Assembly: GCF_014195445.1 (NCBI RefSeq)
Contig: NZ_JACIBT010000002.1
Coordinates: 62,001-126,000, forward strand
Length of the DNA: 64,000 bases
Source of the DNA: Garicola koreensis
GTDB taxonomy: Bacteria; Actinomycetota; Actinomycetes; Actinomycetales; Micrococcaceae
Reading direction: 5' to 3'
Under the pieces are notes generated by a model. That model was not told where the DNA came from. It did not search any database and saw only the letters and a list, made by a program, of their open reading frames with translations. Both the position numbers and the translations under genes were made by a program. Numbering within the stretch: position 1 is the stretch's first letter; each line of letters opens with the position of its first letter. Below, in pieces: positions 24,117 through 32,343 of this stretch.

Positions 24117-25505
24117 TCAGGCGGCGGCATCGAGGATCGCGGCCCGCAGTACGTTCAGTCCCTCGCGCAGCAGGCTCTCGTCGATCACCAGCGGCGGCAG
24201 CAGCCGGATCACGTTGCCGTGGGTGCCGCAGGTCAGGGTCAGCACGCCCTGAGCGTGGCAGTGATCGGAGATCTTCTTCGCGAGGTCCGGCCGGGGCTTC
24301 AGGGTCTGGGCGTCTGCGAACTCCAGGGCGAGCATGGCCCCGCGGCCGCGGAACTGCGCCACAATGGAGGTCTGCTCCACCACGTCGGCGAGCACCTGCG
24401 TGGCGACGTCTTCGATCATTTGCGCGTTGGCCAGCAGGCTGCCGTCCTCGAATTCCTCGAACACCGCGAGCGCTGCCTCACAGGCCAGCGGGTTTCCGGC
24501 ATAGGTGCCGCCCAGGCCGCCGGGGTGGACCGTGTTCATCAGGTCGGTGCGCCCAGTGACTGCCGAGAGTGGCAGACCGCCGGCCAGCGCCTTGGCCGAG
24601 AGGATAATGTCTGCGGCGACGCCCTCGTGTTCGCTGGCGTAGAGGGCCCCGGTGCGGCCCATGCCGGCCTGGATCTCATCGAGGACCAGGACGATGCCGT
24701 ACCGGTCGGCGATCTCGCGCAGCCCGGCGATGAAGCCCGGTGCCGGGACCACGAACCCGCCCTCGCCCTGAATCGGCTCGATCACCATGGCCGCAAAGGA
24801 ATCAGCACCGTGCTCCGCCAGCGTCTCCTCCACGGAGGCCAGTGCCCGGGCGGCCACCTCGTCCGCCGAATCCTCACGCGATCCCTCGCCCGACTCCAGA
24901 CGCAGAGGGTTGGCGGAGGCGGCGCGCACGAATTCGGTGGGCATGGGCCCAAAGTTCAGCCGGTAGGGGTTCTCCTTCGCCGTCATCGCCATGGTCATCA
25001 GAGTCCGGCCGTGGTATCCCTCGTCGAAGACCAGCACATTGGGCCGTCCGGTGGCCGAACGCGCAATCTTCACTGCGTTCTCCACGGCCTCAGCACCGGT
25101 GGTGAACAGCGCCGTGCGCTTGTCGAAGCTGCCGGGAGTATTGGCATTGAGCCAGCGGCACACTTCGGTGAAGGACTCATACTCGGTGACCATGAAACAG
25201 GTGTGGGTGAAGCGCTGAAGCTGGGCTGTGACCCGCTCACGGACCCGACGGTTGGCCGCTCCCACGCTGGTGACCGCGATGCCGGAGGCGAAGTCGATCA
25301 GCCGGTTGCCGTCCACGTCCTCGATGATGCCGCCGTCGGCCCGGCTGACGAAGACTGGAAGTGCGGTGCCGAATCCTGCGGTCACCTGCGAGGCGCGATC
25401 AGCGTGGAGCTGCTGGGATCGGGGTCCGGGCACCTCGGTGGCCAGGTAGCGGGACTGCGGCAGCGCCTCATCGGCGGCGGGGGAGGGGGAGAGCTTCTCA
25501 GTCAT
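24117..25505 (-). CDS. gabT: Class III omega-aminotransferase, GabT-like
   Basis: This 462-residue PLP enzyme transfers an omega-amino group, probably from 4-aminobutyrate or a related amine, to 2-oxoglutarate. Visible landmarks are FASGIAVTSVGAANRRV, the PLP-phosphate-binding TTGAEAVENAVKIAR, FDEGYHGRT, EPIQGEGGFVVPAPGFI, the DEIQAGMGRTG acidic loop and the Schiff-base lysine in LSAKALAGGLPLSAV. The chosen start is ATG 25505 (MTEKLS). It is followed by the aldehyde dehydrogenase. Divergent from it is the decayed PucR copy at 25587, which was probably its regulator. A remnant of the same divergent arrangement lies at 32225. Confidence 0.87.
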   Translation of the reverse strand: MTEKLSPSPAADEALPQSRYLATEVPGPRSQQLHADRASQVTAGFGTALPVFVSRADGGIIEDVDGNRLIDFASGIAVTSVGAANRRVRERVTAQLQRFTHTCFMVTEYESFTEVCRWLNANTPGSFDKRTALFTTGAEAVENAVKIARSATGRPNVLVFDEGYHGRTLMTMAMTAKENPYRLNFGPMPTEFVRAASANPLRLESGEGSREDSADEVAARALASVEETLAEHGADSFAAMVIEPIQGEGGFVVPAPGFIAGLREIADRYGIVLVLDEIQAGMGRTGALYASEHEGVAADIILSAKALAGGLPLSAVTGRTDLMNTVHPGGLGGTYAGNPLACEAALAVFEEFEDGSLLANAQMIEDVATQVLADVVEQTSIVAQFRGRGAMLALEFADAQTLKPRPDLAKKISDHCHAQGVLTLTCGTHGNVIRLLPPLVIDESLLREGLNVLRAAILDAAA

Positions 25506-25620
25506 GGGGCATACGCTACGAGCGCGTACCCGCGCCGTCATTGACCATTCTGACCAAAAGGCTGCGACGGTGTAGATGATTCGTCCATGGTGACTCTTCT
25601 GGAACTTCAGCACTGAACTC
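25503..25620. repeat. Left copy of a duplicated gabT-pucR divergent promoter block
   Basis: From the gabT start codon (CAT, 25503-25505) through CCGTCATT (25535) and the CCATGGTGACTCTTCTGGA start region of the decayed regulator, this block matches 32225-32343 upstream of the intact pucR with few changes. The shared segment CCGTCATTxACCATxCTGxCC is a candidate PucR-binding or promoter region. The two copies are in direct orientation. Confidence 0.75.
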
Positions 25621-26445
25621 GGCTCTGACTTACCTCGTGGCCGGCCACGTTCTGGCCGGCCAGTGTGCAGAGTCTGCTGCCGCGGCTGCGCGTGAAGACG
25701 CATGCGGCTCAACCACACCGGCGTGCACTCTGCTGCGACTTTCCAGCTACAGGGCCGGCCGGTGGTGCAGTACCCCAATGGCGATGGCGAGCGGCTCGTA
25801 GGTTTTTTCGCGCCGCGTGCCCGGGGCGAATGCTCAGCCGTGCGGACCGCCAAATCAATCTCACAATTGCGCACGCTGCTGGCGATCAGAGCCCGGGAAC
25901 GTCGGGCCGAAGTCACCGTCACAGCCAGGCCGGCCGCCGCAGTGACCAAGTTGCGGATCCAAGGGCAGGCGCAGGCTGCGTGGGCTGAAGACGCGGGCCT
26001 GGAGAACATTCCTGCCCGAGTGCGGCTGTTGGCCTCTGCAGGCCGTCGACGACGTCGGGGAGCTGATCGTACAGGCAGCCCAGCCTTCCCGCCAGGGGCC
26101 TGCCCGCACCGGGGAAAATCTCAGGTAGGATCTGCTCGCCACCACGAATCCGGTGTCGTCTATGTGGTGCTGAACGCATAGCCGGATAGCTGTCCATCCT
26201 CGGACCAGCCACCCGTTCGTCCGTTGTCGGATCTGAAGTCTGTGCTGGGTGAACCGGCGCTGCTGCGTGAGGTTGCATCGGCATTCCACAACCTGCGCCG
26301 TACGCTGGACGCAGCCCCGGTCGGCATGCTGGTTGCGGCCACCGATTGGGGCTGGACTAGAGCCGACCAGTGGGTGGAAGCGTTGGCTAACTCCTCCCCG
26401 GGATCTGTTGACTACTGTCACGGCCTATCTGCCCCTCGTGCGATC
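25587..26445 (+). pseudogene. Decayed copy of the PucR-family regulator
   Basis: The start ATGGTGACTCTTCTGGAAC matches the intact gene at 32302. About 485 bases corresponding to 32344-32828, the N-terminal sensory part, are missing, and the match then resumes (CAGTGTGCAGAGTCTGCTGC; GGCCGGCCGGTGGT at about 25757) and continues in scattered blocks to about 26445. Frame shifts and stops break every frame, and the C-terminal helix-turn-helix is absent, so it cannot encode a working regulator. It lies divergent from gabT. The last recognisable pieces are the CTGAxxxTGTGCTGxGTGAACC and GGCCTATCTG segments. Confidence 0.85.
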
Positions 26446-26592
26446 CCCCAAAATCCCTGATCTATCCATGATGCGGCGTGGATTCATGAGCCGATGTCAT
26501 CTATCTGGAATCCTCAAGGTTAGGTGAGTAGCGTCACTGTCGAATTAATGGGCGAGTGCTCAAAACCAGATGCGTGAAATGTTGGAGATGAG

Positions 26593-28158
26593 ATGTCAGA
26601 CCTATTGTTTACCAATGCCCGTGTATTCGATGGTGAAGGGTTCAGTGAACCGCGGGCCCTTGCCCTCGTTGATGGCAGAGTGGCAACAGAGGCTCAGGTG
26701 GCGGCAGAGACCATCGATCTCGATGGGCGATTCGTCATGCCTGGGTTTATTGAGTCCCATGCTCATCCCAGCAAGCTGGGGACTACGCTTCTGGAGTTGG
26801 ACCTGAAACCCGGGTCAGTTTCCAGCGTTGTAGATGTGGTCAACAAGGTCGCAGAAGCAGCGGAGAAGGCCGAACCGGGGACCTGGCTTCGGGGCAGCGG
26901 CTGGGATGAGACCTACTTCGCAGAGAGTCGGGGCCCCACCCGCGAAGATTTAGATGCGGTCTCGCCACATCATCCGGTGGCCCTTACCCGAACCTGCCAG
27001 CACATGCTGGTGGTCAACTCTGCAGCCTTGAAGGTATCGGGTATTTCCGAAGATGTGGAAGATCCAGCAGGTGGTCGCTACGTCCGCGACAGTGCAGGTG
27101 TCATGACGGGCCTTGTCCAAGAAGCAGCTATGGACTATGTCTGCGTGCCGGCATACTCGCAGCAGGAGGAAGAACGCGGTTTTAAGCTCGCCCAGGACGC
27201 CTTCACTTCTTGGGGCGTGACCACGGTCCATGACATGTCCACATTGTCCTCGAGTCTGCGTGGTTATACTCGTGCGGATCAGAACAACGAGCTGCGGATC
27301 CGCTTGCGTCCCTGGCTTTGGGCTCTGAACCAATCGGCGATGAAGGGGCTCCTCGATCATGCGCTCGGGGCAGGAATTACCTCTGGGTTCGGCAATGACA
27401 TGGTCCGTATCCAGGGCGCGAAGTTTACTCTAGATGGCAGCGTGGGAGGCCGGACCGCCGCAGTTTGCTGCTCGTTTGAAGACCTCGAGGACCGTGGGCT
27501 GCTTTACCTCACAGACGACGACTTCGTATCCCACCTCGCGCGAGCGGTCCAGGGTGGTTTGCGGCTTGCTATTCATGGCATTGGTGACCGGGCCATCGAG
27601 CAGGCGCTTAATGCGCTCGATCATCTTGATCAAGAGGATTTCGTCACGTCGCAGCGCAATAGAATTGAGCACTGTGCTCTTCCAACAGAGCCGCAGTTGG
27701 AACGGCTCCGGGAGAAGAATCTGATTGCGGCGTCCTCCATCGGTTTCATCTATCACTTGGGCGACTCCTATCTCAAAGCCCTCGGTGCAGAGCGTGCTGG
27801 GCGGGCTTATCCCCACCGGACGTTCAACCAGTGGGGAATCTGCGCGCCTGGAAACTCCGACACTCCGGTCACCAATGGAAACCCTTGGGAAGGCATCTAC
27901 GCTGCGGTCACCAGAACAACACGCTCTGGTGCTGTGGTGGGAGCTGAAGAGGGAATCGGTTTGACTGAGGCCATCCGTTCCTATACCCGTGATGCAGCAT
28001 TTACATCTTTTGAGGAGGACACTTTGGGGACCCTGCAACCGGGCGCACACGCAGACCTACAGGTATTGGAAGCGAACCCCTACGAATTAGAACCCGAGCA
28101 GTGGCTGAATCTGGCACCGACGGCCGTGTATACAGCTAGCAAGCGGGTACATGGGTGA
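26593..28158 (+). CDS. YtcJ/AepA-like metal-dependent amidohydrolase
   Basis: This 521-residue protein belongs to amidohydrolase_3. The N-terminal beta-sandwich segment (MSDLLFTNARVFDGEGF) leads to the metal-binding HxH (His56, His58 in ESHAHPS). Further ligands are in AIHGIGDRA, RIEHCALP and GNSDTPV. The ending ...GTLQPGAHADLQVLEANPYEL closes the composite domain. Family members act on cyclic or linear amides and carbamates; the true substrate is unknown. ATG 26593 follows TTGGAGATGAG. It opens a same-strand run (amidohydrolase - symporter - amidase) lying between two copies of pucR, and its codon use is visibly more A/T-rich than the flanking genes. Confidence 0.88.
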   Translation: MSDLLFTNARVFDGEGFSEPRALALVDGRVATEAQVAAETIDLDGRFVMPGFIESHAHPSKLGTTLLELDLKPGSVSSVVDVVNKVAEAAEKAEPGTWLRGSGWDETYFAESRGPTREDLDAVSPHHPVALTRTCQHMLVVNSAALKVSGISEDVEDPAGGRYVRDSAGVMTGLVQEAAMDYVCVPAYSQQEEERGFKLAQDAFTSWGVTTVHDMSTLSSSLRGYTRADQNNELRIRLRPWLWALNQSAMKGLLDHALGAGITSGFGNDMVRIQGAKFTLDGSVGGRTAAVCCSFEDLEDRGLLYLTDDDFVSHLARAVQGGLRLAIHGIGDRAIEQALNALDHLDQEDFVTSQRNRIEHCALPTEPQLERLREKNLIAASSIGFIYHLGDSYLKALGAERAGRAYPHRTFNQWGICAPGNSDTPVTNGNPWEGIYAAVTRTTRSGAVVGAEEGIGLTEAIRSYTRDAAFTSFEEDTLGTLQPGAHADLQVLEANPYELEPEQWLNLAPTAVYTASKRVHG

Positions 28159-28287
28159 GTCTCACTCACTACCCTCCAACCACAAGACTTCGCTACCTAA
28201 CGAGTCCTGAAGCACAAGGCCCGGATGCCGGCGATCAACGCCGTCGCTGATTCACCCGCCACAGACCTCTCACCCTAGGAGCCAATC

Positions 28288-29790
28288 ATTTTTACCGACG
28301 CCCAGAATACGCTTCTTCTCTATGTCACCCTGGGATATTTCGCCTTTTTGGTCGGCGTATCAGTGTGGATCGGCATCAAGCGGATTCGTACCTATGACGA
28401 CTACAATGTCGCGTCCAGGAACGTATCCATATATCCCCTCATTCTCACGTATGTAGGGACTGCGATCGGCGGCTCTACTCTTCTGGGTTTCATGGCCTCC
28501 GGTTACGATCTCGGCATGCGCGAGCAGTGGTTCATGATTGCTATTCTCTTTTTCGGCGTGGTGATGGCGCTCTTTATGGTTAAGCGCATACGGCGCTTGG
28601 GAGAGAAGTACCGCTACATCACTATTGGTGACGTGACTGCCCACCGGTTCGGCAATAAGGCACGAGTCCCCACTACTATCTCGGTGCTCACCGCTTACGC
28701 CGCGATTACAGGCATGCAGTTCGTCGCCATAGGCCTGGTGCTGAATCTTGTGGCCGGTGTGCCGATAAACCTCGCGATTATTGTCTCGGCAGTCATGCTG
28801 ACCCTGAAAACCGTTTTTGGTGGATTGAAAGCAGTCATTTGGCAGGATGCCGTTCATGGCACCGTCCAAACTCTGGCCGTCTTTGGAATGTTCATCGCCG
28901 TGGTAGTGATCGCAGGTGACTGGGGCACAATACGATCAAACGCCGAGGCGATGGGCGAGCTGGAGAACTTGGGCCTGATGAATATTGGAATTGCAGAGAT
29001 TGGCGTCTACGCCTTGACTCTGGGTGCTTACCAGTTGGTTCGCCAAGACCTGTGGCAGCGAGCTTGGGCGGCCAGAGACTTAAAGACGGTGATGCGGGGA
29101 TACTGGATCTCGATCTTTCTCGCTGCGCTGACCACCGGTGTGGTCATCTGGGTCGGCGTGATGGCTCGTTACGGGCTGGGGATAGAGAGTGAGGATTCCA
29201 GCCTCATATACTACGAAGTCGCCAATATGGTTATGCCGTTTGAAATTGTGGTGGTCATGGTGGTGGCCCTGCTCGCTACCGTCATTTCCACAGCAGATTC
29301 TTTCTTCATGGCAGGATCTTCGTCCATCATTAACGACATCATTCGGCCGTTGCTGAAAGGAACACCGACGCAAAAGACGTTGCTCCGCTGGAGCAGGGTC
29401 TCGGTGGTCATCACCGGGATCGTTGCCCTTGGGCTCGCACTGGCAGTTCCCGAACTCATCGAGCTCTGGACCACTGGTACAGCGATGCTGGTATCAGGTC
29501 TGCTGTTCCCCGCGCTGGTCGCGCTCTACGCTAAGAGGGTATCTGGTCGGGGCGCGATCACCTCTATGTGGGTTGGACTGCTCATCTCGGTGGGGTGGAC
29601 TCTGGCAGGGGCTCCTTTCGCTCACCCAGTATTCCTCGGTCTTCCCGTCTCCATCCTGGTCTACGTTATCTACCATTACGTGGACCGTGAACGTCTCAGC
29701 GAGTACGTCGGTGAGCCGCCCCTGGTCCCGCAGAGTGCGGGCCAGCCGCCTGATGATACGCGGAGTCGCGGCCAAGACGGTGGGGCGTAG
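28288..29790 (+). CDS. Sodium/solute symporter (SSS family), apparent ATT start
   Basis: This is a roughly 500-residue permease with about 13 spans. Typical SSS segments are GGSTLLGFMASGYDLG, RLGEKYRYITIGDVTAHRFG, LGAYQLVRQDLWQRAWAARD and ATVISTADSFFMAGSSSIINDI. No ATG, GTG or TTG lies at the expected start. AGGAG at 28277-28281 is followed 6 bases later by ATT (28288), giving a protein beginning (M)FTDAQNTLLLYVTLGYFAFLV, a good first membrane span. An in-frame TAG at 28276 blocks any earlier start, and the next normal start (TTG 28348) would delete that span. Placement between amidohydrolase and amidase suggests it imports their substrate. Confidence 0.85.
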   Translation: MFTDAQNTLLLYVTLGYFAFLVGVSVWIGIKRIRTYDDYNVASRNVSIYPLILTYVGTAIGGSTLLGFMASGYDLGMREQWFMIAILFFGVVMALFMVKRIRRLGEKYRYITIGDVTAHRFGNKARVPTTISVLTAYAAITGMQFVAIGLVLNLVAGVPINLAIIVSAVMLTLKTVFGGLKAVIWQDAVHGTVQTLAVFGMFIAVVVIAGDWGTIRSNAEAMGELENLGLMNIGIAEIGVYALTLGAYQLVRQDLWQRAWAARDLKTVMRGYWISIFLAALTTGVVIWVGVMARYGLGIESEDSSLIYYEVANMVMPFEIVVVMVVALLATVISTADSFFMAGSSSIINDIIRPLLKGTPTQKTLLRWSRVSVVITGIVALGLALAVPELIELWTTGTAMLVSGLLFPALVALYAKRVSGRGAITSMWVGLLISVGWTLAGAPFAHPVFLGLPVSILVYVIYHYVDRERLSEYVGEPPLVPQSAGQPPDDTRSRGQDGGA

Positions 29791-29822
29791 GAAGCGATTG
29801 CCGAGAGTAGGAAGGTGGTCTG

Positions 29823-31871
29823 ATGTCTCAGACGGGAACAATCGTTGCACTGGATGTCGCAGAGCTGAGCATTTCGCAGATGCTTACGGCCCTGGACTCA
29901 GGACAGCTGACAAGTGTCGACCTGGTCTGTGCCTACCTCAATCGGATCGCGTACTACGACCGGAGCGGTATCTGTCTAAACTCGGTGCCACTGACCAACT
30001 CTGAGGCGCTGGATGAAGCCCGCGCCTCAGACGCAAGACGACGTTCGGGTGAGGTAATTGGCCAGCTGGAAGGTGTGCCCTTCACCGTCAAGGACAGTTA
30101 CATGGTTAAGGGTATGCCCGTGGCTGCGGGAAGCCCCGCCTTGTCCAAGGTTATCGCCACTGAAGATGCGGCCACCGTTGCTCAGCTCAGGGCAGCTGGT
30201 GCCATCCTGCTTGGCAAAACCAACATGCCACCGATGGCCGCTGGGGGAGTCCAGCCCGGCCTCTACGGTTACACTCACAGCCCGTACAGTCCCGAGTATC
30301 TAACGGCCGCCTATGGCTCTGGATCCTCCTACGGTTCGGGGACGGCAACATCTGCTTCCTTTGCGGCGTTCGGCATGGCTGAAGAAACCCTATCATCGGG
30401 GCGATCGCCCGCCTCCAACAACGCTCTCGTGGCGTATACGCCCTCGCGCGGGTTGATCTCAATCCGGGGAAACTGGCCACTACGCCCAACCTGCGACGTC
30501 GTCGTACCCCATACCCGCACCATGGAGGACCTGCTGCTGGTACTGGATGTGATCGTGATAAAAGACCCCGCTGTCAGGGGCGACTTCTGGCGAAGCCAAG
30601 AGTCGGTGAAGCTTCCCGATGTGGAGGACATACGGCCTTCATCTTTTCTCGAGGTGGGGTCAGACCGTTTAGCCGGAGTCCGGTTCGGCGTGCCGCGGTT
30701 GTACCTGGGCCAGGATTCGGGGTCCCACGATCCGCCCGTTATTCGGGACTCGGTGAAGGTCCTGTGGCAGCAGGCGGTGGACGACTTGACCGCGTTGGGT
30801 GCCGAGGTGGTTTCCATAGACCCGTCGATAGTAAGTGATTATGAAGAGGACCGACCAGCAGCTCGCGGCCTGCAGGCTAAGGGATATGTCACTGCGGAAT
30901 GGCAGAGGGCAGAGAGCGGGGTCCTTGCAGCGATGGCGCTAGATGAGTTTCTACACGATAACGACGATCCAGCGTTGAATACCTGGGCCGAGGTGGATGG
31001 CACCTTGGTCTTTCCAAACGCTCCGGACCACACATACACCACGAAGGGCAGGCACGCCTACGACTGGCAGCGGTTGGCTGAAATGGTGAAGGATGGGCTT
31101 CCGCAGTCATATCAGAAAATCCCCGGGGCAGATCAGTCCTTGCAGGGACTGGAGCAGGCCCGAAAGGTCGAATTTGAAGACCAGATGGCCGAGTTGGATC
31201 TGGATGGCATCATCTTTCCTGCCCATGGTGACGTAGCCCGAGCAGACCTGTTCGACCGTGCCGAAAGCATGGAGCATGCCCACCAGAATGGTGTTGTGTA
31301 TGCCAACGGGAACCGCATGATCCGGCACCTAGGGGTCCCAACGGTCACCGTGCCCATGGGCTGGATGTCCGACACTAAAATGCCGGTGGGCATCACATTC
31401 GCAGCGAGGGCCTATTCAGATGTTGAGCTCCTGCGCTTCGCCGCAGCCTATGAAAAGAGAGCTCACCGCAGAGTGGCTCCATACCGAACACCCTCACTAC
31501 CTAGTGGACAGGTCCGCCTCCGTCAGCAGGACTCGGCACTTTCGCAGCGTGAGGTGGTTCTTGAGCGCCTGCAGGTCTCAGCGGAGGCAAGCTCGGTTGC
31601 ATCCGGTTGGAGGCTTACCGTTGCAGTGGAGGGCATCATAATGGGGGACGCTACGTCGTTGTCTCCGGAGCAGGTTGGCCAGGAGTTTGATATCCGTGTG
31701 TGGGCTGATGGAATGATTCTGCAACAAACCGATGCGCAGGCGCCCACATTCTTTGGCACGGTGTTCGCCTCAAGGAAGCGTTTGGACTCCGGGATTCACC
31801 TCGTGGTGCGGGCCTGTCACTGGCCCACTGGCGAGGTGATCGGCCAGCACACCCTCCAGGCGGTGCTGTGA
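29823..31871 (+). CDS. Amidase-signature hydrolase with an extra C-terminal domain
   Basis: This 682-residue amidase has the Ser-cisSer-Lys triad in the right spacing: Lys90 (GVPFTVKDS), Ser168 (YGSGSSYGSG) and Ser192 (LSSGRSPASN), the two serines 24 residues apart as in FAAH and malonamidase. The canonical GGS around the nucleophile is replaced by SSG, which is atypical. The amidase fold ends near 565, and about 115 further residues (QREVVLERLQVSAEAS..., probably beta-rich) form a C-terminal domain I do not recognise. ATG 29823 follows GGAAGGTGGTCTG. It overlaps no gene and ends 2 bases from the convergent cupin. Likely substrate is an amide delivered by the symporter. Confidence 0.85.
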   Translation: MSQTGTIVALDVAELSISQMLTALDSGQLTSVDLVCAYLNRIAYYDRSGICLNSVPLTNSEALDEARASDARRRSGEVIGQLEGVPFTVKDSYMVKGMPVAAGSPALSKVIATEDAATVAQLRAAGAILLGKTNMPPMAAGGVQPGLYGYTHSPYSPEYLTAAYGSGSSYGSGTATSASFAAFGMAEETLSSGRSPASNNALVAYTPSRGLISIRGNWPLRPTCDVVVPHTRTMEDLLLVLDVIVIKDPAVRGDFWRSQESVKLPDVEDIRPSSFLEVGSDRLAGVRFGVPRLYLGQDSGSHDPPVIRDSVKVLWQQAVDDLTALGAEVVSIDPSIVSDYEEDRPAARGLQAKGYVTAEWQRAESGVLAAMALDEFLHDNDDPALNTWAEVDGTLVFPNAPDHTYTTKGRHAYDWQRLAEMVKDGLPQSYQKIPGADQSLQGLEQARKVEFEDQMAELDLDGIIFPAHGDVARADLFDRAESMEHAHQNGVVYANGNRMIRHLGVPTVTVPMGWMSDTKMPVGITFAARAYSDVELLRFAAAYEKRAHRRVAPYRTPSLPSGQVRLRQQDSALSQREVVLERLQVSAEASSVASGWRLTVAVEGIIMGDATSLSPEQVGQEFDIRVWADGMILQQTDAQAPTFFGTVFASRKRLDSGIHLVVRACHWPTGEVIGQHTLQAVL

Positions 31872-31873
31872 CG

Positions 31874-32170
31874 CTAGCCCGTGACTTTGAACTCAACCTC
31901 GACGAAGCTGCACTGCTGATCACTCTCATTCACAACGTTGTGTGCAGTACCCGCTGAGCGCTGATAGCTGGCGCCTAGAGTCAGTGGATTCTCTGAGGTA
32001 CCTTCTGAAGTCTCCACCGTCAGTGTTCCATCGGAGGTGGGTACAACGACGTAGTCATACTCATGGGTGTGGGACCCGGTCTGAGTCCCGGGAGGGAAGT
32101 CCCAATTAGTGACCCGGATCTGGTAGTCATCGATCTGAACTGTGGCGATAGCGGTCGTCTCGTTGGCCAT
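31874..32170 (-). CDS. Small cupin protein, paralogue of 33904-34203
   Basis: This 98-residue single-domain cupin has GTQTGSHTHEYDYVVVPTSDGTL with two metal-binding histidines (HTH) and, near the end, AGTAHNVVNESDQQCSFVEVE with the fourth ligand. It is about 70 percent similar by eye to the cupin on the other side of pucR. Both are oriented the same way. Function is unknown; members of this group may be small-molecule-binding proteins of the same pathway. It diverges from pucR over a duplicated promoter block. Confidence 0.8.
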   Translation of the reverse strand: MANETTAIATVQIDDYQIRVTNWDFPPGTQTGSHTHEYDYVVVPTSDGTLTVETSEGTSENPLTLGASYQRSAGTAHNVVNESDQQCSFVEVEFKVTG

Positions 32171-32224
32171 GCAGTGAGTCTACTCATTTTGAGGGCATAC
32201 TCTAGATTTTCCCGGGTTCTCACT

Positions 32225-32343
32225 CATGGGGACACACTAAGAGGAAGCCCCGTCATTAACCATCCTGGCCAAACAGAGGCGAAGTTGTGGATAATACATC
32301 CATGGTGACTCTTCTGGAACTCAGCACCGAACTCGGCTCCGAC
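32225..32343. repeat. Right copy of the duplicated divergent promoter block, with a relic of the gabT start
   Basis: The minus-strand start of the gabT-like reading frame (CAT at 32225-32227, here ATGAGTGAGAA against ATGACTGAGAA in gabT) is retained, about 55 bases upstream of the cupin start. It is followed by CCGTCATTxACCATxCTG at 32250 and the pucR start. The order and spacing mirror the left block at 25503. This points to an origin by duplication of a gabT-pucR intergenic region. Confidence 0.6.

Noticed and set aside
26224-26460. Short plus-strand frame (78 codons) after the decayed pucR
   Set aside because: Its translation aligns to part of the intact PucR, so it is a fragment of the pseudogene and not an independent gene.
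28348-29790. TTG 28348 as the symporter start
   Set aside because: It would remove the first membrane span and lies far from the AGGAG site at 28277.
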